From Methylobacteriaceae bacterium (lineage in GTDB: Bacteria; Pseudomonadota; Alphaproteobacteria; Rhizobiales; Beijerinckiaceae), in the NCBI GenBank assembly GCA_019247255.1, contig JAFAPJ010000418.1, positions 1 through 8,920 of the forward strand: 8,920 bases of DNA, in the 5' to 3' direction. The notes under the pieces are model-generated. The model was not told the DNA's origin, did no database searches, and saw only the letters and a list, made by a program, of their open reading frames with translations. The position numbers and the translations under genes are program-made. The stretch's first letter is position 1. The number at the start of each line of letters is the position of its first letter. Of the stretch, positions 1-6,069 are shown piece after piece.

Positions 1-795
1 TGCACCGCCCATGCGGTCCACGAGACGGCGCGTGATCGCCAGCCCGAGTCCCGTCCCGATGCCGCGGGCGACCGCGAGACCGCCCTGGTCGAATTCCTCG
101 AAGATGCCGGGCAAGCGATCGTCGGCGATCCCGGGCCCGGTATCGACGACCGCGAAGGCGAGTTGCCCGTCGGGCTCGCGCTCGACGAGGAGGCCGACGC
201 CGCCGCGCTCGGTGAACTTCACGGCATTGCCGGCGAGGTTGAAGAGCACCTGCCGCAGCCGGTCGCGATCGCCCCGCACCTCGCGCGGCACGTCGTGCCC
301 CACGAACACCGCGAGCTCGATGCCCTTGTCCTGCGCGCGGGGCGCGAGGAGCTCGGCGACGCTTTGCACGAGCGGCTCGATCTCGACCGTCTCCTCGACG
401 AGATCGAGCCGGCCGGCCTCGATGCGGGAGAAGTCGAGGATCTCCTCGATCAGCGACATGAACGCCTCGGCCGAGCCGCGCATCGCCTGCACGTAGCTCA
501 CCTGCTCCGGGTCGAGCTTCGTCCGCAGAAGCAGGTCCGACATGCCGAGGATGCCGGAGAGCGGGGTCCGGAACTCGTGGCTGACGGTCGCGAGGAAGCG
601 TGATTTCGCCTCGCTCGCGGCTTCCGCGCGCTGGCGGGCGGCTTCGGATGATGCGAGAGCGGCGCGTTCGGCCCGATCGATCGCGGCGCGGCGCAGGGCC
701 GCGACCAGGATGGCGGCAACGAGCGCGGCGAGCGCGGCCATCGCCGCGCCCGTGGCGCCGCCCCCCAGGTGCTCGGTCCCGACCAGCGGATCCAT
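1..795 (-). CDS. Sensor histidine kinase, C-terminal part cut off by window edge
   Basis: Membrane-anchored histidine kinase that should autophosphorylate and pass phosphate to a response regulator not present here. The 265 visible residues, read from the ATG at 795, show a short N-terminus, one membrane segment (about 17-34) followed by two arginines, a short charged linker rich in Ala/Glu/Arg likely to be coiled coil (about 38-64), a HisKA domain with H-box [19 protein letters not shown] (phospho-acceptor His73), and HATPase_c with N-box Asn190 in [11 protein letters not shown]1 box DTGPG (218-222), F-box FEEFDQ (232-237) and G2 box GTGLGL (247-252). All core residues are intact. There is no PAS, HAMP or sizeable periplasmic domain. 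The H-box style is common in hybrid kinases, so a receiver domain may follow beyond the edge (inference). A GGGAGG lies just 3 bases before the ATG, a short spacing. It lies 118 bases downstream of livH on the same strand. Confidence 0.92.
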   Translation of the reverse strand, partial: MDPLVGTEHLGGGATGAAMAALAALVAAILVAALRRAAIDRAERAALASSEAARQRAEAASEAKSRFLATVSHEFRTPLSGILGMSDLLLRTKLDPEQVSYVQAMRGSAEAFMSLIEEILDFSRIEAGRLDLVEETVEIEPLVQSVAELLAPRAQDKGIELAVFVGHDVPREVRGDRDRLRQVLFNLAGNAVKFTERGGVGLLVEREPDGQLAFAVVDTGPGIADDRLPGIFEEFDQGGLAVARGIGTGLGLAITRRLVDRMGGA

Positions 796-913
796 GCGCC
801 TCCCGTCCCCGCGCCCGAGATGGCGCGACCCGGAGGCTAGGGCGCGCGCGCCGACATTCCTTTGCGGATTTCGTTCAAATGCGACGCATCCCGCCCGGGC
901 GCACCGGCGTCGG
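796..913 (-). promoter_or_regulatory. Non-coding gap between livH and the kinase gene, possible kinase promoter
   Basis: This 118-base gap holds no coding frame that I recognise. It contains the most A+T-rich patch in the vicinity (about 854-880), as expected of a promoter for the kinase. On the minus strand a TTGAAC (877-872) resembles a -35 box, but no good -10 box lies 16-18 bases away, so a sigma-70 promoter cannot be called with confidence. An 11-base palindrome, ATGCGACGCAT, is at 879-889. The gap has no hairpin followed by a T-run, so read-through from the liv operon into the kinase is possible. No remnant of a livM gene is visible. Confidence 0.4.
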
Positions 914-1870
914 TCAGATGCGCTCGATGATCTTCTCGCCGAACAAACCCTGCGGGCGGATCATCAGGACCGCGAGCGCGATGATGTAGGCGAGCCAGGA
1001 TTCGATGCCGCCGCCGACGAGCGGCCCCCAATAGAGCTCGCCGAGCTTCTCGCCGACCCCGATGATGAGACCGCCGACGATGGCGCCCGGGACGGAGGTG
1101 AGGCCTCCGAGGATGAGCACGGGCAACGCTTTCAGCGCGATGACCTCGAGCGCGAACGAGACCTCGGACCGCGCGCCCCACATGATGCCGGTCGCGAGAG
1201 CCACGATGCCGGCCGTGAACCAGACCACGACCCAGATCTGGTTGAGCGAGATGCCGACGGAGAGCGCGGCCTTGTGGCTGTCCGCGACGGCCCGGAGCGC
1301 CCGGCCGATGCGCGTGCGCTGAAAGAAGACCGCGAGGGCGGCGACCGCGACCGACGCGATGACCGCGGCCGCGATGTCGATCTTCTGGAGAGAGACAAGC
1401 CCGCCGAGGATCGGGAGGTCGACCGAGCCGCGGGGCAGCCCGAGCTCGGTCGTGATCATCTGCTTCGGGGAGCCGCCGAAGACGAGCTCGCCGAAGCCGA
1501 TGAGCAGGTAGGTGAGCCCGAAGGTCGCCATGAACAGGATGATGTCGGGCTGGTTCACGAGCGGGCGCAGCACCACCCGCTCGATCCCGATCGCGAGGAG
1601 GAGCATGACGGCGAGCGTGAGGAGGTGCGCGAGATAGGCCGGAACGCCCTTCTCGGCGAGGCCGACGAGCGTCAGCGCCGCGAACACCACCATGATGCCC
1701 TGCGCGAAGTTGAAGACGCCGGACGCCTTGAAGATGAGCACGAAGCCGAGCGCGATGAGCGAGTAGAGGACCCCCGAGACGCGCCCCTCCCAGACCGTCT
1801 GGGCGAGGAGGTCCGGCGCGCCCGCCATCTGCACGAAGGGGTCGACCGCGATCTTGTAGAGGATGTCCAT
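914..1870 (-). CDS. livH: Branched-chain amino-acid-type ABC transporter permease, LivH family
   Basis: Inner-membrane permease, one of the two membrane subunits of a Liv/HAAT-type importer. The 318 residues match the usual family length (about 290-340). Hydrophobic segments lie at about 31-48, 56-72, 80-98, 109-131, 165-183, 211-230, 242-270 and 291-304. Family marks are [17 protein letters not shown] (42-58), the cytoplasmic loop [18 protein letters not shown] (185-202), which contacts the ATPase, and the C-terminal RPQGLFG (305-311). It starts 45 bases after the livG stop and in the same frame. The ATG at 1870 has a GAGG seven bases upstream, but that site sits inside a perfect hairpin, and a short leader frame ends over the start as TGATG. 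Its normal partner LivM is not downstream; a histidine kinase follows instead. The imported substrate cannot be read from the sequence. The linked acyl-CoA ligase suggests an organic acid rather than leucine (inference). Confidence 0.93.
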   Translation of the reverse strand: MDILYKIAVDPFVQMAGAPDLLAQTVWEGRVSGVLYSLIALGFVLIFKASGVFNFAQGIMVVFAALTLVGLAEKGVPAYLAHLLTLAVMLLLAIGIERVVLRPLVNQPDIILFMATFGLTYLLIGFGELVFGGSPKQMITTELGLPRGSVDLPILGGLVSLQKIDIAAAVIASVAVAALAVFFQRTRIGRALRAVADSHKAALSVGISLNQIWVVVWFTAGIVALATGIMWGARSEVSFALEVIALKALPVLILGGLTSVPGAIVGGLIIGVGEKLGELYWGPLVGGGIESWLAYIIALAVLMIRPQGLFGEKIIERI

Positions 1871-1902
1871 CAGGCCGCCTCGCCTGGAGGCGGCGCGGTC
1901 AC
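1870..1902 (-). CDS. Possible 10-codon leader peptide between livG and livH
   Basis: A GTG-initiated frame at 1902 encodes (M)TAPPPGEAA and stops at TGA 1872-1870, which overlaps the livH ATG as TGATG. A GAGGAG (1917-1912), overlapping the livG stop codon, sits nine bases upstream of the GTG and would be a good ribosome binding site for it. The frame runs through the hairpin that covers the livH binding site, so ribosomes translating it would open that hairpin and hand over to livH. The arrangement is seen directly; function is inference. A frame this short can arise by chance in G+C-rich DNA, and there is no protein-level evidence. Confidence 0.3.
   Translation of the reverse strand: MTAPPPGEAA
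1874..1894 (-). promoter_or_regulatory. Hairpin covering the livH ribosome binding site
   Basis: In the livG-livH transcript, GCCGCCTC (1894-1887) pairs perfectly with GAGGCGGC (1881-1874) around a five-base loop, CAGGC. The 3' arm contains the only plausible Shine-Dalgarno sequence for livH, GAGG at 1881-1878, seven bases before the ATG at 1870. The 8-bp stem is mostly G-C and should be stable, so it would block independent initiation on livH unless upstream translation opened it. No T-run follows, so it is not a rho-independent terminator. Its function is inferred. Confidence 0.5.
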
Positions 1903-1915
1903 CGCGGGGCGCTCC

Positions 1916-2719
1916 TCACGCATGGGGCTGGCCGAGATAGGCCGCGATGACGCGCTCGTCGCGCTTCACCTCGGCGGGCGTGCCGTCCGCGATCTTGCGG
2001 CCGTATTCGAGGACGACGACACGGTCCGAGAGGTCCATGACGACACCCATGTCGTGCTCGATGAGCGCCACCGTCGTGCCGAACTCGCTGTTCACGTCGA
2101 GGATGAAGCGGCACATGTCCTCCTTCTCCTCGAGGTTCATGCCGGCCATCGGCTCGTCGAGGAGCAGGATCTCGGGCTCCATGGCGAGCGCGCGGCCGAG
2201 CTCGACGCGCTTCTGCAGCCCGTAGGGCAGCTTGCCGACCGGCACCTTGCGGATCGCCTGGATCTCGAGGAAGTCGATGATCTCCTCGACGACGCGCCGG
2301 TGCGCGATCTCCTCGCGCATCGCGGGGCCCGCCCGCAGCGCCTGCCAGAACAGGCCGCGATGCATCTTCAGGCTTCGGCCCGCCATGATGTTGTCGAGCG
2401 TCGTCATGCCCTTGAACAGCGCGACGTTCTGGAAGGTCCGGGCGATGCCGCCGCGAGCCGCCGCGGACGGCCGCATCTTCGGCCGCCGCTCGCCCTTGAA
2501 CAGGATGGCGCCTTCGCTCGGATGGTAGAAGCCGTTGATGCAGTTCAGCATCGAGGTCTTGCCGGCCCCGTTCGGGCCGATGATGGCGCGGATCTCGCCC
2601 TTCTGGATGTCAAAGGTGACGTCCGTCAGCGCCTTCACGCCCCCGAAGGCGAGCGAGACGTTCTCGACCGCCAGGATCACGTCGCCTTTGACGATGAGCG
2701 GCCCGTCCGGCGCCCTCAT
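1916..2719 (-). CDS. livG: Branched-chain amino-acid-type ABC transporter ATP-binding protein, LivG family
   Basis: Cytoplasmic ATPase that drives the Liv-type importer. The 267 residues carry Walker A GPNGAGKT (48-55), the Q-loop Gln97 in ARTFQN, the signature loop LPYGLQKRVELGRAL (164-178), Walker B ILLLDEP with catalytic Glu189, D-loop AGMN (192-195) and switch His222 in IEHDM. The relaxed signature PYGLQ in place of LSGGQ is normal for LivG-type subunits. As I recall, LPYGLQKRVEL and DEPMAGMN together mark the subgroup encoded next to acyl-CoA ligases. The LivG-type ending GTPAEV...VIAAYLG is present. The start ATG at 2719 overlaps the TGA of the ligase gene as ATGA, with no clear Shine-Dalgarno of its own, so translation is probably coupled. 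A LivF partner is expected but is not in the window; two LivG chains or a distant LivF might complete the transporter. Confidence 0.93.
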   Translation of the reverse strand: MRAPDGPLIVKGDVILAVENVSLAFGGVKALTDVTFDIQKGEIRAIIGPNGAGKTSMLNCINGFYHPSEGAILFKGERRPKMRPSAAARGGIARTFQNVALFKGMTTLDNIMAGRSLKMHRGLFWQALRAGPAMREEIAHRRVVEEIIDFLEIQAIRKVPVGKLPYGLQKRVELGRALAMEPEILLLDEPMAGMNLEEKEDMCRFILDVNSEFGTTVALIEHDMGVVMDLSDRVVVLEYGRKIADGTPAEVKRDERVIAAYLGQPHA

Positions 2720-4725
2720 GCCGCAATCTCGAGCTCGGGCGCGGCGGCGACCGGGTGCGGCTCCATGTCGTGGACCGCGAGCCGGGCCGCGATGACGCCC
2801 TTGCGGCCATCCTCGAAGGTGACCTCGGTGCGGATGTCGGCCTCGCGCGAGCCGTCGAACAGGGCGGCGATGAGCGGGGCGTAACGCTCGGCGATGAAGC
2901 CGCGACGGACCTTCTGGGTGCGGGTGAGCTCGCCGTCGTCGGCGTCGAGCTCCTTGTGCAGGATCAGGAAGCGCCGGATCTGCGCCCCGCCCATCCTGGG
3001 CTCGGCCGCGAGCGAGCGGTTCACCTCGTCGACATGCTCCCGGATGATGGCCGCGACCCGCGGGTCGGCCGCCAGCTCCTGGTAGGATCCGTAGGTGACG
3101 TTGCTGCGCTCGGCCCAGGAGCCGACCGCCACGAGATCGATGTTGACGAAGCAGGCCACGCAGTCCCGCCCGTCCCCGAACGCCACCGCCTCCTTGATGT
3201 TCGGGTAGAACTTCAGCTTATTCTCCACGTATTTCGGCGGGAAGAGCGAGCCGTCGCTCAGGCGCCCGACATCCTTGGCGCGGTCGATGATCTTGAGGTG
3301 GCCGGTCGTGTCCAGAAAGCCGGCATCGCCCGAGCGGACGAAGCCGTCGGCCGTCTTCGTCTCGGCGGTCTTCGCGTCGTCCTTGTAATATCCCGCGAAG
3401 ACGCCGGGCGAGCGGTAGAGAACCTCGCCCGAAGGATCGAGCCGTATCTCGACCTGCGGGGCGGGGCGCCCGACCGTGTCCGCCCGGATCTCGCCGTCCG
3501 GCTGCATGGTCACGTAGACCGAGGCTTCGGTCTGGCCGTAGAGCTGCTTGAGGTTGATGCCGATCGACCGGTAGAACCGGAAGATCTCAGGGCCGATCGC
3601 CTCGCCGGCCGTGTAGCCGACCTTGACCCGCGACAGCCCGAAGCGGCTGCGCAGCGGCGCGTAGACGAGCGCGTCGCCGAGCGCATAGACCACGCGATCG
3701 AGAAGGCCGACCCGCTCGCCGTTGAGGATCGGCTCGCCGACCCGGCGGGCGTGATCGAGGAAGTAGCGGTAGAGCCGCCGCTTGAGGGCCGACGCGTCCT
3801 CCATCCGGACGGTCGTGAGGGTCAGGATGTTCTCGAACACCCGGGGCGGCGCGAAGATGTAGGTCGGGCCGATCTCGCGCCGGTCCTCGACGACCGTGTC
3901 GGGGCTCTCGGGGCAGCTCACGCAGAGCCCCGCGATGATCGCCTGCGCGTAGGAGAAGATGTGGTCGCCGACCCAGGCGATCGGCAGGTAGGCGATGATC
4001 TCGTCCGTCTCGTCGAGCTTGTCGAAGGCGCAGCCGATCTCGCCCGCCCGGATCACGTTGTCGAAGGTGAGCATCACGCCCTTCGGTCGGCCGGTCGTCC
4101 CCGACGTGTAGAGGATGACGCTGAGGTCGCTGCCGCGCCCTGCCGCGAGCGCCTCGTCGAGCGCGGCCGCTGCCTCGGGGTTGCGCCCGAGACGGTCGCG
4201 ACCGGCGGCCGCCACCTGGGCCAGGCTCTCGAGCCGCGGGTCGTCGTAGGCGCGAAGCCCTCGCGGCTCGTCGTAGAGGAGAGCGGTGATACGGCCGAGG
4301 CGTTCGCCGACCGAGAGCAGCTTGTCGACCTGCTCCTGGTCCTCCACCACCGCGTGGGTGACCTCCGCGTGGTCGAGCACGTAGGCCATCTCGTCCGCGA
4401 CCGACTCGGCGTAGACCGGGACCGGAACGGCGCCGAGCCATTGGGAGGCCGCCATGGCCCAGTAGAGACGAGGCCTGTTCTGCCCGACGATCGCGATCTT
4501 GACGCCGCGTCCGACCCCGCGCGCCGCAAGCCCGGCCGCGAGCGCCCGGACCTCGTCCGCGACCTCCGCCCAGGTCCAGCTCTGCCAGATGCCGAGGTGC
4601 TTGTGCCGGAAGGCCGGCCGCGCCGGCCGCAGCGCCGCATTCCGGACGAGGAGCTTCGGGAGCGTGTCTGCTGCAGGATCGTGCAAGCTGCCTGCAACCT
4701 TCTCTTGCGCGTCCGCTTGGAGCAT
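2716..4725 (-). CDS. AMP-dependent acyl-CoA synthetase/ligase (long-chain type, FAA1-like)
   Basis: Cytoplasmic adenylate-forming enzyme that activates a carboxylic acid with ATP and joins it to CoA, releasing AMP and pyrophosphate. The 669 residues suit the long-chain (FAA1-like) group. Motifs in order: the phosphate loop YTSGTTGRPKG (206-216), YGQTE (396-400), the ATP ribose-binding RSGD (464-467), the hinge region IIDRAKDV (479-486) and the C-terminal catalytic lysine Lys605 in ELTRTQKVRR. No key motif is missing. The ATG at 4725 gives the expected N-terminus (LPKLLVRNAALRPARPAFR begins at residue 22); the open frame to 4986 overlaps the divergent MFS gene and adds only Arg/Pro-rich filler. 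No good Shine-Dalgarno precedes the ATG; a TTG at codon 14 preceded by AGAAGG is a weaker alternative. It is the first gene of the operon and overlaps livG by four bases, so it probably activates what the transporter imports. The acyl substrate (fatty, aromatic or other) is not determinable by eye. Confidence 0.92.
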   Translation of the reverse strand: MLQADAQEKVAGSLHDPAADTLPKLLVRNAALRPARPAFRHKHLGIWQSWTWAEVADEVRALAAGLAARGVGRGVKIAIVGQNRPRLYWAMAASQWLGAVPVPVYAESVADEMAYVLDHAEVTHAVVEDQEQVDKLLSVGERLGRITALLYDEPRGLRAYDDPRLESLAQVAAAGRDRLGRNPEAAAALDEALAAGRGSDLSVILYTSGTTGRPKGVMLTFDNVIRAGEIGCAFDKLDETDEIIAYLPIAWVGDHIFSYAQAIIAGLCVSCPESPDTVVEDRREIGPTYIFAPPRVFENILTLTTVRMEDASALKRRLYRYFLDHARRVGEPILNGERVGLLDRVVYALGDALVYAPLRSRFGLSRVKVGYTAGEAIGPEIFRFYRSIGINLKQLYGQTEASVYVTMQPDGEIRADTVGRPAPQVEIRLDPSGEVLYRSPGVFAGYYKDDAKTAETKTADGFVRSGDAGFLDTTGHLKIIDRAKDVGRLSDGSLFPPKYVENKLKFYPNIKEAVAFGDGRDCVACFVNIDLVAVGSWAERSNVTYGSYQELAADPRVAAIIREHVDEVNRSLAAEPRMGGAQIRRFLILHKELDADDGELTRTQKVRRGFIAERYAPLIAALFDGSREADIRTEVTFEDGRKGVIAARLAVHDMEPHPVAAAPELEIAA

Positions 4726-4755
4726 GGTTTGAGCGGCGCCCCGGCCCGGGAGGGT

Positions 4756-4788
4756 GTCGCATGCGGGTGGGCGGACCCGCCATGCGAC
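4756..4788. repeat. Long inverted repeat (candidate operator or leader hairpin)
   Basis: GTCGCATGCGGGT (4756-4768) pairs with ACCCGCCATGCGAC (4775-4788): 13 base pairs, with a single bulged C at 4781 and a six-base loop, GGGCGG. It lies 30 bases upstream of the ligase ATG and 80 bases upstream of the preferred MFS ATG. There is no T-run on either side, so it is not a canonical terminator. As DNA it could bind a dimeric repressor controlling both units. As RNA it would form a strong hairpin in either leader, and on the plus strand it would bury the alternative MFS ATG at 4761. No regulator gene is present in the window to pair with it. Confidence 0.6.
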
Positions 4789-4858
4789 TGAAGTTGAAGC
4801 ATTGGTCGCGGCCGCGAGCGACGTCGTCCTGTAACCTCGCGCTGGACGTGACACGCGT

Positions 4859-4862
4859 GGAG
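4859..4862 (+). promoter_or_regulatory. Ribosome binding site deciding the MFS start
   Basis: GGAG lies six bases before the ATG at 4869. This start leaves about 12 residues before the first membrane helix, normal for the family. A competing ATG at 4761 also has a good site (GGGAGGG at 4748-4754, six bases upstream) but would add 36 basic, non-hydrophobic residues and lies within the intergenic dyad. Confidence 0.6.
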
Positions 4863-4868
4863 ACCGCC

Positions 4869-6050
4869 ATGGCCGCCGCGCCCCTACCCATCCTGTCGCC
4901 CGGCCGAACGCTGCTCTTCGCGGCCGCCTGCGGCGCCGCGGCCGCGAACATGTATTACGCGCAGCCCCTGATCGGCCTGATCGCACCCTCGGTCGGCCTC
5001 CCGGCCGAGCTCGGCAGCCTGATCGTCACGCTGTCGCAGATCGGCTACGCGATCGGGCTCGTCCTGCTCGTGCCGCTCGGCGACCTCGTCGAGAACCGCC
5101 GGCTCGCTGTCGTCACGCTCGTCGCCACCTCCGTCGCGGTTTTCGCGCTGTCGCGAGCCGGATCGCCCGCCGAGGTCCTGACCGCGGCCGCCGCTGTCGG
5201 GCTCACGGCCGTCGTGGTGCAGATGCTCGTGCCTTTTGCCGCGCATCTCGCCCCGGAGGCGTCCCGCGGCGCGGCGGTCGGCAACGTCACGAGCGGGCTT
5301 GTCCTCGGCATCCTGCTCGCGCGGCCCGTCGCGAGCCTCGGGGCCGACCTGTTCGGCTGGCGGACGGTCTTCGTCGGCTCCGCGCTCCTCACGCTCGCGC
5401 TCGCCGTCATCCTGGCGCTCGCCCTGCCCTACCGGCGCCCCGAGCCTACGCATAGCTACGTCGAGCTGCTGCGCTCCATGGGTCCGCTGCTGCGGCGCGA
5501 ACGCGTCCTCCAGCGCCGGATCGTGATCCAGTGCGCGCTGTTCGCGAACTTCTCGCTGTTCTGGACCGCGGTCCCGCTGGAGCTCGCGGGTCCGCCCTAC
5601 GAGCTCAGCCAGAGAGGCATCGCGCTCTTCGGCCTCGCGGGCGCGATGGGCGTGCTGATCACCCCGCTCGCCGGCCGGCTCGCCGATCGCGGCCACGGCC
5701 CGGTTGCGACCCGGGTCGCGCTCGCGCTCGCCGTCGGGGCCTTCGCGCTCGCCTGGGCGGGCCCGCAATCCGTCATCCTCCTGGCGATCACGGCGATCAC
5801 GCTCGATGCCGGGGTGCAGCTCGGCCTCGTCACGGGGCAGCGCGAGATCTACGCGCTGCAGCCGCAGGCGCGCAGCCGCCTGAACGGCATCTTCATCGCC
5901 AGCTTCTTCGCGGCCGGCGCGGTCGGCTCCGCCCTCGCGAGTCCGGTCTACGAGGCCTGGGATTGGCCGGGAATCGCGGCGGCCGGCCTCGCCATCGCGC
6001 TTGCCGGTCTCGTCTTCGTGCTGCTGACGGGGCGACGCGCCGCCCCGTAG
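4869..6050 (+). CDS. MFS transporter, NepI/AraJ-like efflux family
   Basis: Inner-membrane, proton-driven transporter, probably an exporter of small molecules. The 393 residues give about 12 hydrophobic segments split by a central charged loop (about 188-216). The first helix carries ANMYYAQPLIG (26-36), typical of the NepI/AraJ-like MFS group. The loop between helices 2 and 3 has a form of motif A, PLGDLVENRRL (69-79), and the second half repeats it as PLAGRLADRGH (266-276). GNVTSGLVLGILLARPVAS (138-156) resembles the antiporter motif C region. It is a full-length gene by family standards and ends in GRRAAP. It is transcribed away from the ligase operon and shares its upstream region, so co-regulation is possible; it may export a toxic intermediate or an unrelated compound (inference). 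Substrate unknown. The alternative start at 4761 is less likely. Confidence 0.88.
   Translation: MAAAPLPILSPGRTLLFAAACGAAAANMYYAQPLIGLIAPSVGLPAELGSLIVTLSQIGYAIGLVLLVPLGDLVENRRLAVVTLVATSVAVFALSRAGSPAEVLTAAAAVGLTAVVVQMLVPFAAHLAPEASRGAAVGNVTSGLVLGILLARPVASLGADLFGWRTVFVGSALLTLALAVILALALPYRRPEPTHSYVELLRSMGPLLRRERVLQRRIVIQCALFANFSLFWTAVPLELAGPPYELSQRGIALFGLAGAMGVLITPLAGRLADRGHGPVATRVALALAVGAFALAWAGPQSVILLAITAITLDAGVQLGLVTGQREIYALQPQARSRLNGIFIASFFAAGAVGSALASPVYEAWDWPGIAAAGLAIALAGLVFVLLTGRRAAP
6027..6048. terminator. Possible bidirectional terminator hairpin at the MFS / oxidoreductase convergence
   Basis: ACGGGGCG (6027-6034) and CGCCCCGT (6041-6048) form a perfect 8-bp stem around the loop ACGCGC. 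It overlaps the end of the MFS gene, including the first base of its TAG, and lies 21 bases past the stop of the convergent oxidoreductase gene, so it could serve both. Neither side has a T-run, which weakens the call. The genes are only 19 bases apart, leaving little other room for termination signals. Confidence 0.35.
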
Positions 6051-6069
6051 AGCGCCATGTCTGCGACGC

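Larger units (their letters stand above)
4726..4868. promoter_or_regulatory. Divergent intergenic region between ligase operon and MFS gene
   Basis: These 143 bases separate two divergent transcription units and should contain both promoters. The main structure is the 33-base bulged dyad at 4756-4788. On the plus strand TTGAAG (4794-4799) and TTGGTC (4802-4807) resemble -35 boxes and TGTAAC (4830-4835) a -10 box, but the spacings are wrong. No convincing minus-strand promoter for the ligase was found. Codon-like composition is poorer here than in the flanking genes (CGA, TTG, ACA and TGT triplets in the MFS frame), which argues that the stretch is not coding. Confidence 0.6.

Noticed and set aside
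164..178. Degenerate ABC signature in LivG (residues 164-178 of that protein) as a sign of inactivation
   Set aside because: PYGxQ in place of LSGGQ is normal in LivG-type ATPases; Walker A, Walker B, Q-loop and switch histidine are all intact. Coordinates here are residue numbers, not bases.
841..852. GGCGCGCGCGCC palindrome before the kinase gene
   Set aside because: Simple CG alternation expected in such G+C-rich DNA, with no loop or associated signal.
892..901. CGCCCGGGCG palindrome as a liv operon terminator
   Set aside because: No loop and no T-run; it cannot form a proper terminator hairpin.
542..2884. Long plus-strand open frame (780 codons) opposite the kinase, livH and livG
   Set aside because: It is antisense to three well-recognised genes, its product is a low-complexity Asp/Glu/Arg/His-rich chain, and it matches no family. 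It reflects the scarcity of stop codons in G+C-rich DNA.
2755..4791. Plus-strand open frame (678 codons) antisense to the acyl-CoA ligase
   Set aside because: Charged, low-complexity product with no domain. It mirrors the codon bias of the intact ligase gene, which has every catalytic motif.
4794..4835. Sigma-70-like promoter for the MFS gene using TTGAAG or TTGGTC with TGTAAC
   Set aside because: Spacers of about 30 and 22 bases are far from the normal 16-18.
3587..4951. Minus-strand open frame (454 codons) in a different frame from the ligase
   Set aside because: Arg/Gly/Pro-rich shadow of the ligase; no recognisable motif.
4726..4986. N-terminal extension of the acyl-CoA ligase to an ATG at 4986
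   Set aside because: The added residues are Arg/Ala/Pro-rich, overlap the start of the divergent MFS gene and have no counterpart in the family.
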